DNA from: Leeuwenhoekiella blandensis MED217
Lineage (GTDB): Bacteria > Bacteroidota > Bacteroidia > Flavobacteriales > Flavobacteriaceae
Length of the DNA: 64,000 nt
Direction of reading: 5' to 3'
Assembly (NCBI RefSeq): GCF_000152985.1
Contig: NZ_CH672395.1
Coordinates: 2,184,262-2,248,261, forward strand
The number at the start of each line of letters is the position of its first letter. Position 1 is the stretch's first letter. The notes below the pieces were generated by a model. That model was not told where the DNA came from and made no database searches. It was given only the letters and a program-made list of their open reading frames with translations. Positions 1-9,239 of this stretch are shown one piece after another. A program made the position numbers and the translations under genes.

Positions 1-329
1 TTATAACTAAACAAACGGATTTGATTTTCACTTTTTACAACTTCTGCAGGAAGTTTTCCTCCACCCGGTTTATATAAGGTTGTATGATGAAAAAACCATA
101 AGCCCAAAACAATTAGCGATAATAAAACTTGACGCTTCAGTAAGAAAATCCAATAGATCACAAAAAGTACATTCACTGCGATGAGCACAGGAATTACCAA
201 GGTTAATACCGATATAGGAGGGAAAATTTTAGGTGGATAATACGGAAGAATGTATCCAACCAAAAGGAAGAAGGCAAAAATGCTATTGATAAAAAAAACA
301 AATTTGTTCCAGATCCCAAGGTTTTTCAT
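1..329 (-). CDS. Endonuclease/exonuclease/phosphatase family protein, N-terminal part
   Basis: Only the first 109 codons are in the window; the gene runs off the left edge. The start ATG overlaps the stop of the upstream rhomboid gene as TGATG, which fixes the start and implies translational coupling. The visible part has two or three hydrophobic segments (roughly residues 8-28, 35-60 and 66-82) and ends in KSENQIRLFSYN, which matches the first beta-strand (xMSYNVR-like) opening the DNase I-like fold of this family. In flavobacteria a membrane-anchored member of this family commonly follows the two rhomboid genes. The catalytic residues lie outside the window, so substrate and activity cannot be judged. 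Confidence 0.7.
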   Translation of the reverse strand, partial: MKNLGIWNKFVFFINSIFAFFLLVGYILPYYPPKIFPPISVLTLVIPVLIAVNVLFVIYWIFLLKRQVLLSLIVLGLWFFHHTTLYKPGGGKLPAEVVKSENQIRLFSY

Positions 330-1222
330 CAATTCTCTTTTCCGGCTTTAAACAAGAAGTCTTTTTCGTCTTTTGAAAGACTGTCATAACCGCTTTTACT
401 TATTTTGTCTAGAATAGCATCGATCTTGACCTGCTTTTCATTCTTAGACATCGACGGTCTGGAACGATAGGAAGTTCTTTCTGAAGTGGTCTTATTTTTA
501 TAAACGGTCTTCATTTTAGCTTTCTTAGCTGCTTTTGGCTTGGCCTTGAATAAGCCCACAAAATTATCAGCAAGCCGTTCCCACCAAAGTCCAATGTCGT
601 TGCCTTTACCCAATTGCTGTGCATAAACATAACCAAAAATAGCGCCGCCCACGTGTGCAAGGAGTCCGCCTGCATTTCCCGAACTTGGAATTTGAATCAA
701 ATCAGTAAGCACAACAAATACACCTATGTGCCAGAGTTTTACATTAAAGAAAATCACACGCACTTCAGTATTGGGCGTATACGCGGCAATAAAGATCATA
801 ATGGCTCTAACGGCTGCACTAGCTCCCACCAGATAAGCGCTCGAGGTAATGAGAACAGGAAAAAGATTATACGCTAAAACGAATAAAACTCCGCCAGATA
901 AGGCACCTAAAAGATAAATCGTAAGAAAACGCTTTTCGGTAAATAAATTGAGTACAATCTGACCAAACCAATATAAAATGAGCATATTCCAGAAAATATG
1001 CCAAAAACCGGCGTGTAAAAATGCGTAGGTAAGCAGCGACCAAGGCTGAATGATCAATCGGCCTAGATCTGTAGGTAGACTAAACCAATGACTCAAAATA
1101 GCCCCAGAATTCAGCATCCATTCTAACAGCATAAAACCAATCCAGACCAAAACATTGATCACAATGAGCTTTACGACAATGTTTGCCGTTTTAAATTGAT
1201 AACTTAAGCTAGGTCCTGCCAT
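329..1222 (-). CDS. Rhomboid family intramembrane serine protease (variant GASA motif)
   Basis: 297 residues with at least six hydrophobic segments. Rhomboid landmarks are visible: the loop and TM2 motif HAGFWHIFWNM, the serine-containing helix GASAAVRAIM, and the partner histidine in LLAHVGGAIFGY. Serine and histidine of the catalytic dyad are both present, but the usual GxSG is GASA here, so the second glycine is replaced. A basic C-terminal tail (from about residue 225) ends in a short acidic/basic helical segment, KIDAILDKISKSGYDSLSKDEK. It lies 3 bases downstream of a canonical rhomboid gene and overlaps the next gene, so the three are probably co-transcribed with mutL. Family membership is clear; substrates are unknown. 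Confidence 0.88.
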   Translation of the reverse strand: MAGPSLSYQFKTANIVVKLIVINVLVWIGFMLLEWMLNSGAILSHWFSLPTDLGRLIIQPWSLLTYAFLHAGFWHIFWNMLILYWFGQIVLNLFTEKRFLTIYLLGALSGGVLFVLAYNLFPVLITSSAYLVGASAAVRAIMIFIAAYTPNTEVRVIFFNVKLWHIGVFVVLTDLIQIPSSGNAGGLLAHVGGAIFGYVYAQQLGKGNDIGLWWERLADNFVGLFKAKPKAAKKAKMKTVYKNKTTSERTSYRSRPSMSKNEKQVKIDAILDKISKSGYDSLSKDEKDFLFKAGKEN

Positions 1223-1225
1223 AAA

Positions 1226-1993
1226 TTAATACCAGCGTTTATCGTTAAAACTGTTCTTTTTCCAATACCACATCATTATAAAACCAAAAAGTGCTCCACC
1301 AATATGCGCAAAATTTGCAATATTTCCTCCAAATATTGAGAAACCGGTTACTCCTGAAAACAAATCAAGCAAAATCAATCCAGGTATAAAAAATTTAGCT
1401 TTAATCGGTATTGGCAAGAAAATTAAGAATAATTCAGCATTAGGGAATAACATTCCAAAAGCGACTAAAACGCCATAAATAGCACCAGATGCTCCTACAG
1501 CTGAAGTAGAAAACGCTTCGATCATCCCTTGAATTTTTTCAGGCTCTCCAACATTTGGATAAGAATACTGGCCCGACTGCTGAATACTTGTAAAGGCTTT
1601 ATTTACAGTATCTGCAATTTCTGCAGGGGTTAAACCTGCATTGATCAAGACTTCATAACCGGCTTGATAATGATAATACCCTACCAAAGTGTGTATTAAA
1701 GCAGCTCCCAAACCCGCAGAGAAATAAAAGAAAATAAACTTATTACGCCCCAGCGCTTGCTCTACAGGACCACCAAAAGCCCAAAGCGCATACATATTGA
1801 ATAAAATATGAAAAATGCTACTTTGATCGTGCATAAACATATGCGTCACCGGTTGCCAAAAGTGAAAATTGGGATTTTCAGGAAACCAAAGACCAAAGAG
1901 CTGGACTGCATTAGGTAACAAAAATTGTGATCCAAGAAAAAAGATCACGTTTATGATAAGAAGTACTTTTACTGTTTCGGTTATTCTACCCAT
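1226..1993 (-). CDS. Rhomboid family intramembrane serine protease
   Basis: 255 residues, polytopic. It carries the complete rhomboid signature: FMHDQSSIFHILFNMYALW in the L1/TM2 region, GASGAIYGVL with the nucleophilic serine, and FAHIGGALFGF with the general-base histidine. There is a longer than usual soluble loop between TM3 and TM4 (about residues 110-160). It acts in the inner membrane and cleaves transmembrane substrates; the substrate cannot be read from the sequence. The gene follows mutL by 42 bases and precedes a second, variant rhomboid by 3 bases. The paired rhomboids downstream of mutL are a conserved flavobacterial arrangement. Confidence 0.92.
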   Translation of the reverse strand: MGRITETVKVLLIINVIFFLGSQFLLPNAVQLFGLWFPENPNFHFWQPVTHMFMHDQSSIFHILFNMYALWAFGGPVEQALGRNKFIFFYFSAGLGAALIHTLVGYYHYQAGYEVLINAGLTPAEIADTVNKAFTSIQQSGQYSYPNVGEPEKIQGMIEAFSTSAVGASGAIYGVLVAFGMLFPNAELFLIFLPIPIKAKFFIPGLILLDLFSGVTGFSIFGGNIANFAHIGGALFGFIMMWYWKKNSFNDKRWY

Positions 1994-2035
1994 TAATCTG
2001 GTTTGAAATGATTAAACGCAACTATACGTTAAGTA

Positions 2036-3922
2036 TTATGCGTTAAATTTACGATCCAGCTCCTCGACTGTAAGCGTAATAAACGTTTTTTTAAGAAATG
2101 GCGACAGCGTGGGTTCAGTGCAGGCAAATAATTTGTTTACCAAATGCTCCCGTGAACGCTCATCTAACTTTTCACCGGTTTTTACCGCCATACTTTTTGC
2201 CATACTCTTAGCCAAAACATCTGTTTGACTAAAGCCGGCATTAGGAACCTCCTGCTCTACATCACTTAAAAGTTGCTCCAGCACTATAGAAACTTCACTC
2301 TCCTGAATACTTGCAGGAATACCTGAAACCTCTAGAACTCCAGCCTCAGGCATACTCAAGGCAAAACCTGTATTTTCTAAAGAATCTTTCAGTTCTTTTA
2401 AGATCTCAATTTCTGAAGCAGAAAAATCAAGCCGAAGCGGAAAAAGCAATTGCTGACTTACCGATTCTTTGACGGTGATATTCCGCAGAAATTCTTCATA
2501 TAAAATACGTTGATGCGCCCGGTTTTGGTCGATGAGCATCATGCCGCTTTTTATCGCACTTACGATATATTTACTATGAATCTGGTACGTGTTAGCTGAA
2601 TCGTTCTCAGTTTCTTTAGACTCACTGAAGCCTTTGCTTTCGTGTTCTATAAACAAAGATTCAGTTTCTGGCTCTTGCTCGATCTCTACGTGACTAAAAC
2701 CGCTGGTATCGGTTTTTCTATCGAGTCCTGCATAAAGATTTTCCCAACCGGCAGCACTCTTTTTTTCATAGCTCGGTGCACTTTTGAATCCGCTAGTCGT
2801 TACCTTTTGCTCTTCTTCAAACGGATTGAAATGACGATCTACTTCAACCTTGGGTGGCTTTGCTTCCTTATTTTTATAGGCATAAGGCGTATCCATATTA
2901 GATTCCCGATTAAAGTCAAGAACCGGCGCAATATTAAACTGCCCCAAACTGTGCTTAACTGCCGCTCTTAAAAGCGTGTAAATCGCGTGTTCATCCTCAA
3001 ACTTCACTTCAGTTTTTGTGGGATGAATATTGATATCAATCGTCTTGGGATCTACTTTTAGATAAATAAAGTAGCTCGCGCGGGCACGATCTGGCAACAA
3101 GCCGTCAAAAGCCGCACTCACCGAATGATTAAGGTAAGGATGCTTGATAAATCGATCATTCACAAAGAAAAACTGTTCGCCTTTAGTCTTCTTTGAAAAT
3201 TCTGGTTTTATAATAAATCCGTCGATATTTACAATTTCAGTTTCCTCGGAAACGGGAACTAATTTTTCATTGGTTTTAGGACCAAAAACACCCACAATAC
3301 GTTGACGCTTATTGGTTTTAGGAAGGTTAAAAAGTTCGCTATCATTATGATACAGCGTGAAAGCAATAGTCTCGTGTGCCAAAGCAACCCGTTGAAACTC
3401 ATCGATCACGTGACGCAACTCCACAGAATCTGACTTTAAGAAATTACGTCGAGCAGGAATGTTGAAAAACAGATTCTTTACAGCTATTGAAGTTCCTTTA
3501 ACCGCGGCACAAACTTCCTGATTTTTTATCGTACTGCCTTCGATCTCGATTTGCGTTCCCACCTCTTCATCTTCGGGCTTTGTCTTTAAGTCTACGTGAG
3601 CGACAGCGGCAATAGAAGCCAACGCTTCACCTCTAAATCCTTTTGTACTTAAAGCAAAAAGATCATCGGCAGCGTTGATTTTTGAAGTGGCGTGACGTTC
3701 AAAACTCAAGCGCGCATCTGTGGGGCTCATCCCCTTACCATCATCAATGACTTGAATTAAGGTTCTACCGGCATCTTTAACCAGCAATTTTATAGAACTA
3801 GCGCCAGCATCAATAGCATTTTCTAATAACTCTTTTACCACCGAAGCCGGGCGTTGTACTACTTCTCCCGCTGCAATCTGGTTGGCAACGTGATCGGGTA
3901 AAAGTTTTATGATATCAGACAT
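2036..3922 (-). CDS. mutL: DNA mismatch repair protein MutL
   Basis: 628 residues, normal for MutL. The N-terminal GHKL ATPase is intact: NQIAAGEVVQRPASVVKELLENAIDAGA (motif I with the catalytic Glu in the ELLENAIDAG segment), DDGKGM (motif II) and TKGFRGEAL (motif III). A variable linker from about residue 330 to 430 leads to a C-terminal dimerisation domain. In that domain the endonuclease motif DQHAxxExxxxE reads DQNRAHQRILYEE: the metal-binding His is Asn and the first Glu is Gln. The final CPHGRP-type motif is also absent; the corresponding region reads ACTEPTLSPF. This MutL is therefore unlikely to nick DNA itself. It heads the mutL-rhomboid-rhomboid unit. Confidence 0.97.
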   Translation of the reverse strand: MSDIIKLLPDHVANQIAAGEVVQRPASVVKELLENAIDAGASSIKLLVKDAGRTLIQVIDDGKGMSPTDARLSFERHATSKINAADDLFALSTKGFRGEALASIAAVAHVDLKTKPEDEEVGTQIEIEGSTIKNQEVCAAVKGTSIAVKNLFFNIPARRNFLKSDSVELRHVIDEFQRVALAHETIAFTLYHNDSELFNLPKTNKRQRIVGVFGPKTNEKLVPVSEETEIVNIDGFIIKPEFSKKTKGEQFFFVNDRFIKHPYLNHSVSAAFDGLLPDRARASYFIYLKVDPKTIDINIHPTKTEVKFEDEHAIYTLLRAAVKHSLGQFNIAPVLDFNRESNMDTPYAYKNKEAKPPKVEVDRHFNPFEEEQKVTTSGFKSAPSYEKKSAAGWENLYAGLDRKTDTSGFSHVEIEQEPETESLFIEHESKGFSESKETENDSANTYQIHSKYIVSAIKSGMMLIDQNRAHQRILYEEFLRNITVKESVSQQLLFPLRLDFSASEIEILKELKDSLENTGFALSMPEAGVLEVSGIPASIQESEVSIVLEQLLSDVEQEVPNAGFSQTDVLAKSMAKSMAVKTGEKLDERSREHLVNKLFACTEPTLSPFLKKTFITLTVEELDRKFNA

Positions 3923-4021
3923 CTAATAGGTTTACATAAACACCCATAGACGATCAGAGAAATACTGATGTAAATGGGTGTCAAAATTTTTTAATTCGAT
4001 ACTGAAAATGGGAAGTAAAAA

Positions 4022-4300
4022 CTATCCAAAAAATATACTCAAATCAAAATCGATGATATAAAGAAAAAGAAAAAGAAGCGCCATAATAATGATGAGTGTC
4101 ATCTTATTTGCCCGCTCATCTTTATTGTATTTAAAATCATCCCAAGCAGTGGTAAACTTCTTTTTAAGGCCCTTATTCTCGAGTGTAGCCTTACGGTACT
4201 GATCAAATTTTGATTCTAATTTAAACGGAGTACTGCTTCCCTCATAGTATCGAGGGCTGTAGCTATATTTCTTGTTTTTACGTGTTTTTAAAACTCCCAT
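4022..4300 (-). CDS. Small membrane protein of unknown function
   Basis: 92 residues. A very basic N-terminal half (MGVLKTRKNKKYSYSPRYYEG) is followed by one C-terminal transmembrane helix (MTLIIIMALLFLFLYIID). Homologues in flavobacteria are often mislabelled riboflavin synthase subunit beta because the gene sits next to ribH; nothing in the sequence supports an enzymatic role. It lies between mutL and ribH on the same strand, 107 bases after ribH, and may be co-transcribed. Function unknown. Confidence 0.75.
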   Translation of the reverse strand: MGVLKTRKNKKYSYSPRYYEGSSTPFKLESKFDQYRKATLENKGLKKKFTTAWDDFKYNKDERANKMTLIIIMALLFLFLYIIDFDLSIFFG

Positions 4301-4407
4301 AATTCCTAAATTTCAAAGTTACAATAAAAGGAAAGTCTATAAAAACAACTTTTCCTCAATCCAAAGAATACAAAAAGCATTCCAACTAAGAATATAGCGA
4401 ATTCTTT

Positions 4408-4899
4408 TTAAAATCGAGCGTCTTTACGCAGTTGTGCCATCTTAATCGCTGCCACAGCAGCTTCAACACCTTTGTTACCGTGCTGGCCACCGCTACGATC
4501 TATAGCCTGCTGCATCGTATTATCTGTAAGTACACAAAAGATCACAGGAATATCACTTTGAATATTCAAATCTTTGATGCCTTGCGTTACCCCTTCACAA
4601 ACGAAATCAAAGTGTTTGGTTTGTCCTTGAATTACACTACCTACAGCAATTACAGCATCAAGCATGTCATAACTCTGCTGCATTTTTTTACATCCGTAGA
4701 TCAACTCAAAACTTCCGGGAACATTCCATCTCACGATGTTCTCCTTTTGAACACCACAGTCTATAAAGGTGTCAAAAGCACCTTGAAAAAGGCCTTCGGT
4801 AATTTTATCATTCCATTCTGAAACAACAATCCCAAACCGAAAATCTTTCGCATTTGGGATTGTTGCTTTATCGTAAACAGACAAGTCTGTTGTAGCCAT
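4408..4899 (-). CDS. ribH: 6,7-dimethyl-8-ribityllumazine synthase
   Basis: 163 residues, the usual size. It condenses 5-amino-6-ribitylaminouracil with 3,4-dihydroxy-2-butanone 4-phosphate to form the lumazine precursor of riboflavin, in the cytoplasm, typically as a 60-mer shell. Diagnostic stretches are FGIVVSEWND (substrate aromatic at the Trp), VPGSFELIYG, AVIAVGSVIQGQTKHFDFV (phosphate loop and catalytic His region) and FCVLTDNTMQQAIDRSGG. It starts 14 bases after the TPR gene and is probably in the same transcript. Confidence 0.97.
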   Translation of the reverse strand: MATTDLSVYDKATIPNAKDFRFGIVVSEWNDKITEGLFQGAFDTFIDCGVQKENIVRWNVPGSFELIYGCKKMQQSYDMLDAVIAVGSVIQGQTKHFDFVCEGVTQGIKDLNIQSDIPVIFCVLTDNTMQQAIDRSGGQHGNKGVEAAVAAIKMAQLRKDARF

Positions 4900-4913
4900 A
4901 ATGTTATTTTTAG

Positions 4914-5678
4914 TTATTCGGCACCAGCCACTCCTAATAAAAGAGGTACTTCACTAGCCTCTGCAGACGTGCTGTAATCTTCTTCAATTTGTTTTAATAA
5001 TGAAGCTGCTTTGTCTTTTTTATCTAGAGCTAATGCAACCTTCGCCGCTTTCAAAAGAAAACGTGGAGCTGCAAAATTATTTTTTGCAGTTTTAGCAGCA
5101 TCCTCATAATAAGATAGTGCTTCTTCAGGCTGATCTAATTGCATAAACGCATCTCCAATAGAACCTTTTGCCAATGGCGCTAACATCGCGTCATCACTTT
5201 CAAAATCGTCTAATTGATCTATCGCTTCCTGATACTTATTTGTATTTAAATAAGCCATACCTGCATAATAATGTGCAAGATTTCCGGCTTTTGTGCTTCC
5301 GTAGTTATCAATGATATCTAGAAAACCATATTTACCTTCACCTCCGGTAAGTGCAAGATTAAAAAGAGAATCTTTTGCTACGCTACCTTCAACAGCTTCG
5401 TTAAAATAATTCTGTGCTTGATACATCTCGTTAGAAGCTTCAAGTTCTTTGGGCTCTTGAACAAATTTCTCAAACGCCAAATAACCTAAAACAGCAACTA
5501 CGATAACAGCAATACCAATAAAAATTGGTTTTTGGTTATTTTCTACCCAAGCTTCGGTCTTTGAAGCACCTTCATCTAAGGATTCAAAAACTTCTGCAGT
5601 TGTGCTTTCTTCCTGCACCTGCTCTTCAACCTCTTCTTTGTTCTTAGGTTTATAACCTCTTTTTTGATATGTTGCCAT
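4914..5678 (-). CDS. Membrane-anchored TPR protein (YfgM-like)
   Basis: 254 residues. An acidic cytoplasmic N-terminus (EEVEEQVQEE...) precedes one transmembrane helix (IFIGIAVIVVAVLGYLAF, about residues 51-68). The rest is a helical tetratricopeptide domain with recognisable repeats such as GNLAHYYAGMAYLNTNKYQEAIDQL and PLAKGSIGDAFMQLDQPEEALSYYEDA. The layout resembles YfgM/TPR_21 proteins, which assist envelope protein folding near the Sec translocon; that role is inferred. It is the first gene of a ribH-containing unit and has its own -7 box upstream. Confidence 0.85.
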   Translation of the reverse strand: MATYQKRGYKPKNKEEVEEQVQEESTTAEVFESLDEGASKTEAWVENNQKPIFIGIAVIVVAVLGYLAFEKFVQEPKELEASNEMYQAQNYFNEAVEGSVAKDSLFNLALTGGEGKYGFLDIIDNYGSTKAGNLAHYYAGMAYLNTNKYQEAIDQLDDFESDDAMLAPLAKGSIGDAFMQLDQPEEALSYYEDAAKTAKNNFAAPRFLLKAAKVALALDKKDKAASLLKQIEEDYSTSAEASEVPLLLGVAGAE

Positions 5679-5698
5679 ACTTTAACTTTTGTTGGGCG

Positions 5699-5706
5699 CA
5701 AAAATA
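5699..5706 (-). promoter_or_regulatory. Putative Bacteroidota -7 box (TATTTTTG) for the TPR-ribH unit
   Basis: The minus strand reads TATTTTTG, an exact match to TAnnTTTG, 20 bases before the start codon of the TPR gene. A convincing TTG -33 element at normal spacing is not seen. Confidence 0.5.
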
Positions 5707-5829
5707 AAATTTTTATTCAATATTAACAGCGTATTGTTTTTTATTTTTCAATAATTTGCATACGCTTCTTTAATTCACCAAGCCTTTATTTATCAAGGTT
5801 TTAGCACATTTAAAACATTTATATTCGGT

Positions 5830-6909
5830 ATGATCCTTAAAGCACTTTCGCTTATTAACTATAAAAATTTTGAAAGCATCTCCTTTGATCTGGATGCTAA
5901 AATCAACTGTTTTGTAGGCAATAATGGAGTCGGAAAAACCAATGTGCTTGATGCGGTGTATCATCTTTCTTTTGGTAAAAGTTACTTCAATCCTATTACT
6001 ACACAAAACATTAATCACGATGCAGACTTTTTTGTGATTGATGGTATTTATGATAAAAATGATCGGGAAGAAAAGGTAATTGTGAGTGCAAAAAGAGGTC
6101 AAAAAAAAGTGATTAAACGCAACGGCAAGATCTATGAGCGTTTTTCTGATCATATAGGATTTCTTCCGCTAGTCATCATTTCGCCGGCAGATCGAGATCT
6201 CATAATCGAAGGAAGCGAAACCCGTCGCAAATTTATGGACGGTGTCATTTCGCAAAGCGATAAAGCCTATCTAGACACGCTCATAAAGTACAATAAGATC
6301 TTATCGCAGCGCAACGCTTTACTTAAATATTTTAACGCCAATCATACGTTTAATCCAGATACGCTTGCTATTTACAATGAGCAAATGCACGAGTTAGGTA
6401 CTTCATTGTATAAAAAACGCAAACAGTTTTTAGAAGATTTCACTCCCATTTTTAAAAAGCGTTATGCCGCGATAAGCGGAGACAAAGAAGAAGTGAAATT
6501 GAAGTATAAAAGCCAGCTCAACGATGCGCCTTTAAATCAGTTATTCGAAGAAAACCTAAAAAAAGATCGCGCGCTTCAATACACTAGTGTTGGTACGCAT
6601 CGCGATGATCTCAACTTTAAAATTGAAAGTCATCCTATAAAGAAATTTGGTAGTCAAGGTCAGCAAAAATCCTATCTCATTGCACTGAAACTGGCGCAGT
6701 TCGACTTCATAAAAGCACAAAGTAACACCACGCCAATATTGCTTTTGGATGATATTTTTGATAAGCTAGACGAAAGCCGTGTTACACAGATTATCGATCT
6801 GGTAAATGATGATAATTTTGGCCAACTTTTTATAAGTGATACCCACGCAGATCGCACCGAAGCTATTGTAAAAGAAATTCATCAAACCTATAAACTTTTT
6901 AAACTGTGA
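5830..6909 (+). CDS. recF: DNA replication and repair protein RecF
   Basis: 359 residues, typical length. An SMC/ABC-type ATPase that loads RecA at gaps together with RecO and RecR. The Walker A motif GNNGVGKTN is at residues 30-38. The C-terminal half has [18 protein letters not shown] (ABC signature region) and [17 protein letters not shown] (Walker B and D-loop), followed by [12 protein letters not shown]. It opens a plus-strand cluster: the next gene overlaps it by 4 bases (GTGA), and the DciA-like gene overlaps that one by 1 base. The region upstream is shared with the divergent TPR gene. Confidence 0.97.
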   Translation: MILKALSLINYKNFESISFDLDAKINCFVGNNGVGKTNVLDAVYHLSFGKSYFNPITTQNINHDADFFVIDGIYDKNDREEKVIVSAKRGQKKVIKRNGKIYERFSDHIGFLPLVIISPADRDLIIEGSETRRKFMDGVISQSDKAYLDTLIKYNKILSQRNALLKYFNANHTFNPDTLAIYNEQMHELGTSLYKKRKQFLEDFTPIFKKRYAAISGDKEEVKLKYKSQLNDAPLNQLFEENLKKDRALQYTSVGTHRDDLNFKIESHPIKKFGSQGQQKSYLIALKLAQFDFIKAQSNTTPILLLDDIFDKLDESRVTQIIDLVNDDNFGQLFISDTHADRTEAIVKEIHQTYKLFKL

Positions 6910-7328
6910 CTAAATCAGGAATCCTTTTACTGCTACTACTCTCTTTAATTTCCTGCGGAAAAAATGATCCCGAAGCGCAATTGAAAAACCTGAACGGTTA
7001 TTGGGAAATTGAAAACGTAGAAACTCCTTTTGGAAAGGACAGAGCTTATAAATTTAATGAACGTATAGATTATATTGAGATTCAAGATTCTACCGGTTTT
7101 AGAACCAAAGTGCTTCCGCGAATCGACGGAACTTTTGTAAATAGCGACACCCAAGAACAAGTAACCGCAAGAATAATTGATGATTCTTTGCGTTTACAAT
7201 ACCGTACACCTTTTGATTCCTGGACAGAGACTGTTTTAGAAGCAAATGATGAAAAGCTCAGCGTAAAAAACGATCGCGGAATGATCTATTCTTATAAAAA
7301 ATTTGAAAAAATAAATATTACCGATTAA
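6906..7328 (+). CDS. Lipoprotein of unknown function
   Basis: 140 residues starting at GTG; the start overlaps the recF stop by 4 bases. A lipobox LLLLSLISC (cysteine at residue 17) marks it as an SPII lipoprotein. The mature part, with [15 protein letters not shown] and later [19 protein letters not shown], resembles the lipocalin-like beta-barrel proteins common in flavobacteria. No catalytic motif is visible. Coupling to recF and to the downstream DciA-like gene appears positional rather than functional. Confidence 0.8.
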   Translation: MTKSGILLLLLLSLISCGKNDPEAQLKNLNGYWEIENVETPFGKDRAYKFNERIDYIEIQDSTGFRTKVLPRIDGTFVNSDTQEQVTARIIDDSLRLQYRTPFDSWTETVLEANDEKLSVKNDRGMIYSYKKFEKINITD

Positions 7329-7624
7329 TGGCAAAACGTGACGCAGATCCTAAATCTATTAAAGATGTACTTGGTGCATTTGTTGAAACCAATAAACTTC
7401 AAAAAGGCTTTGATAAAGTCAATGTTGCCGATGCCTGGCGCGATGTGATGGGACCGGCAATTTCAAAATATACCACCCAATTAAAACTTGATGGGGATCG
7501 CCTCATTGTACAACTCAGCTCCTCAGTCCTGCGAGAGGAATTGAGTTATGGTAAAGAAAAAATTATGCGCAACCTCAATGAAGAACTGGGCAAAGAAGTG
7601 ATCACAAAAGTGGTCTTACGCTAA
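7328..7624 (+). CDS. DUF721 (DciA-like) protein
   Basis: 98 residues. DUF721 domain with the pattern VADAWRDVMGPAISKYTTQLKLDGDRLIVQLSSSVLREELSYGKEKIMRNLNE. DUF721 proteins include DciA, the ancestral replicative-helicase operator. That role fits the neighbourhood of recF but is inferred here, because short DUF721 proteins have not all been tested. The start overlaps the preceding stop as TAATG. A strong terminator follows. Confidence 0.85.
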   Translation: MAKRDADPKSIKDVLGAFVETNKLQKGFDKVNVADAWRDVMGPAISKYTTQLKLDGDRLIVQLSSSVLREELSYGKEKIMRNLNEELGKEVITKVVLR

Positions 7625-7637
7625 CGAAAACACATAA

Positions 7638-7666
7638 AAAAAGCGGCTCAATGAGCCGCTTTTTTC
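7638..7666. terminator. Bidirectional intrinsic terminator between the recF cluster and ndk
   Basis: A nine-base-pair stem AGCGGCTCA/TGAGCCGCT (7642-7650 with 7652-7660) has an A-run on its left and a T-run on its right. It can terminate the recF cluster on plus and ndk on minus. Confidence 0.9.
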
Positions 7667-7685
7667 GTTCTAAATCCTTGTTGGA

Positions 7686-8105
7686 TTAGAACATCTCTCT
7701 TCCTGAAAAGTGAAATGCGCTTTCAATAGCTGCATTTTCATCGCTGTCACTACCGTGAACTGCGTTCTCACCTACAGATTTAGCAAACATTTTTCTGATA
7801 GTTCCTTCAGCAGCTTCAGCAGGATTGGTTGCTCCTATTAAAGTTCTAAAGTCTTCTACTGCATTTTCTTTTTCTAAAACAGCAGCAACGATAGGACCTC
7901 TGCTCATAAACTCAACAAGCTCTCCGTAAAAAGGACGCTCACTGTGTACTGCATAGAATTCTTGTGCATCTGCCACAGTCATTTGAGTTAATTTTAAAGC
8001 TACGATACGAAATCCTGAAGCTGTAATCTTTTCTAATATTGCGCCAATGTGTCCATCTTCAACAGCATCGGGCTTAATCATGGTAAACGTTCTGTTTGTT
8101 GCCAT
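7686..8105 (-). CDS. ndk: Nucleoside diphosphate kinase
   Basis: 139 residues, normal length. It transfers the gamma-phosphate between nucleoside triphosphates and diphosphates via a phosphohistidine. The active site His117 is in [12 protein letters not shown]. Other family motifs are [31 protein letters not shown] and [12 protein letters not shown]. Monocistronic: terminator downstream, own -7 box upstream. Confidence 0.98.
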   Translation of the reverse strand: MATNRTFTMIKPDAVEDGHIGAILEKITASGFRIVALKLTQMTVADAQEFYAVHSERPFYGELVEFMSRGPIVAAVLEKENAVEDFRTLIGATNPAEAAEGTIRKMFAKSVGENAVHGSDSDENAAIESAFHFSGREMF

Positions 8106-8160
8106 TTTTTGTGTTTTAATAATTTCGCTTACGCGGAATTTTCTGTTTTTAAAATCGGTG

Positions 8161-8168
8161 CAAAAGTA
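8161..8168 (-). promoter_or_regulatory. Putative -7 box (TACTTTTG) for ndk
   Basis: The minus strand has TACTTTTG, an exact TAnnTTTG match, about 55 bases before the ndk start codon. The -33 element is weak. Confidence 0.5.
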
Positions 8169-8205
8169 ATTCTTTTAATTACAATACCTAAAGGCTTTGG
8201 AATTA

Positions 8206-9219
8206 TTAATAAGCTTGCTGCAGCTCCTGAAGCACTTCGCCCCCTAAACCTATGATTTTTAATTGAATACTGCTATTTTTTAAATCGATTTCTACAACAC
8301 CATAACTGCGTTCACTTACCACCTGACCTACCCGGTATTGGTTTGGCTCACCGTCATAAGCGGTATAGGAATGTGTCAAACCGCTAGAGGTAAAATCGAT
8401 CAAGGGATAATCAAGCCCCTTTAGGTTCTTTTTAGAAAACTCAGAAATGTGCCGATCACCACTCAAGACCAATATCGCTTTTGAATTTGCATTTTTTACC
8501 AGTTTCTCAAAACGCTTGACTTCGTTAGGTAAATTGCCCCAAGTTTCAAAACCGTGTTCAGCACTTAGCAACTGAATACTGCTCATAATCACTGTAAAAT
8601 CGGCCGCCTCTTCAAGTTGCTCCTCAAACCATTTCCATTGCTTTTTACCTAGAATAGTTCCCTTCTTGCTTCGGTTGGGGCGGTAACGCTTTTCAGGATC
8701 TGAAGAAGGCTGCAACGAAGTTCTAAAATAGCGCGTATCTAATACAATGACTTTTATAGTTTTTCCATCTTGAGTAAAGGTTTTTGCGCTATACACTCCT
8801 TCTCTACTGCGTGCCGCGGCATCTTGAGGCAACCCTATAAAATCAAGAAACAATTGCTGACTTTTACGCTTCATCGCGTATTCGGTACCACCGTCATTGA
8901 TACCATAATCGTGATCGTCCCAAGTTCCCATCACAGGAACATTCTGAATAAACTTTTGATACGCAGGATTTGCTTTTTGTTGCGCATACATCGCTTCCAT
9001 CTTACTCATATCATTAGTATCAGCATAAATGACATCGCCTCCCCAAAGAAACAAATCAGGATTTCGTGAACCCATATCTTCCCAAAACGGATTGAGTAAA
9101 TCTACTTTATTACAGGATCCAAAAATGATTTTAAAATGAGAAGTGTCTTGAGCAAATACTGTGATTTGAAATCCAAAACACAACACAAAAAAATAAAAGG
9201 CTTTCTTACAAGAGGTCAT
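8206..9219 (-). CDS. Secreted PhoD-like alkaline phosphatase/phosphodiesterase
   Basis: 337 residues from the ATG at 9217-9219, chosen because the protein then begins with a clean signal peptide (MTSCKKAFYFFVLCFGFQITVFAQ). A longer upstream reading frame would cross the promoter. Metallophosphoesterase residues typical of the PhoD family are visible: FGSCNKVD, LFLWGGDVIYAD, MGTWDDHDYGINDGG, VIVLDTRYFR, and LVLSGDRHISEF near the end. It probably hydrolyses phosphate esters in the periplasm or outside the cell. The divergent nrnA gene starts 77 bases away. Confidence 0.88.
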   Translation of the reverse strand: MTSCKKAFYFFVLCFGFQITVFAQDTSHFKIIFGSCNKVDLLNPFWEDMGSRNPDLFLWGGDVIYADTNDMSKMEAMYAQQKANPAYQKFIQNVPVMGTWDDHDYGINDGGTEYAMKRKSQQLFLDFIGLPQDAAARSREGVYSAKTFTQDGKTIKVIVLDTRYFRTSLQPSSDPEKRYRPNRSKKGTILGKKQWKWFEEQLEEAADFTVIMSSIQLLSAEHGFETWGNLPNEVKRFEKLVKNANSKAILVLSGDRHISEFSKKNLKGLDYPLIDFTSSGLTHSYTAYDGEPNQYRVGQVVSERSYGVVEIDLKNSSIQLKIIGLGGEVLQELQQAY

Positions 9220-9239
9220 AGTATAGAGCTTGTTTGACA

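Noticed and set aside
4022-4300. Riboflavin synthase subunit beta label for the small protein beside ribH
   Set aside because: The sequence is a basic tail with one membrane helix and has no lumazine or riboflavin synthase motif.
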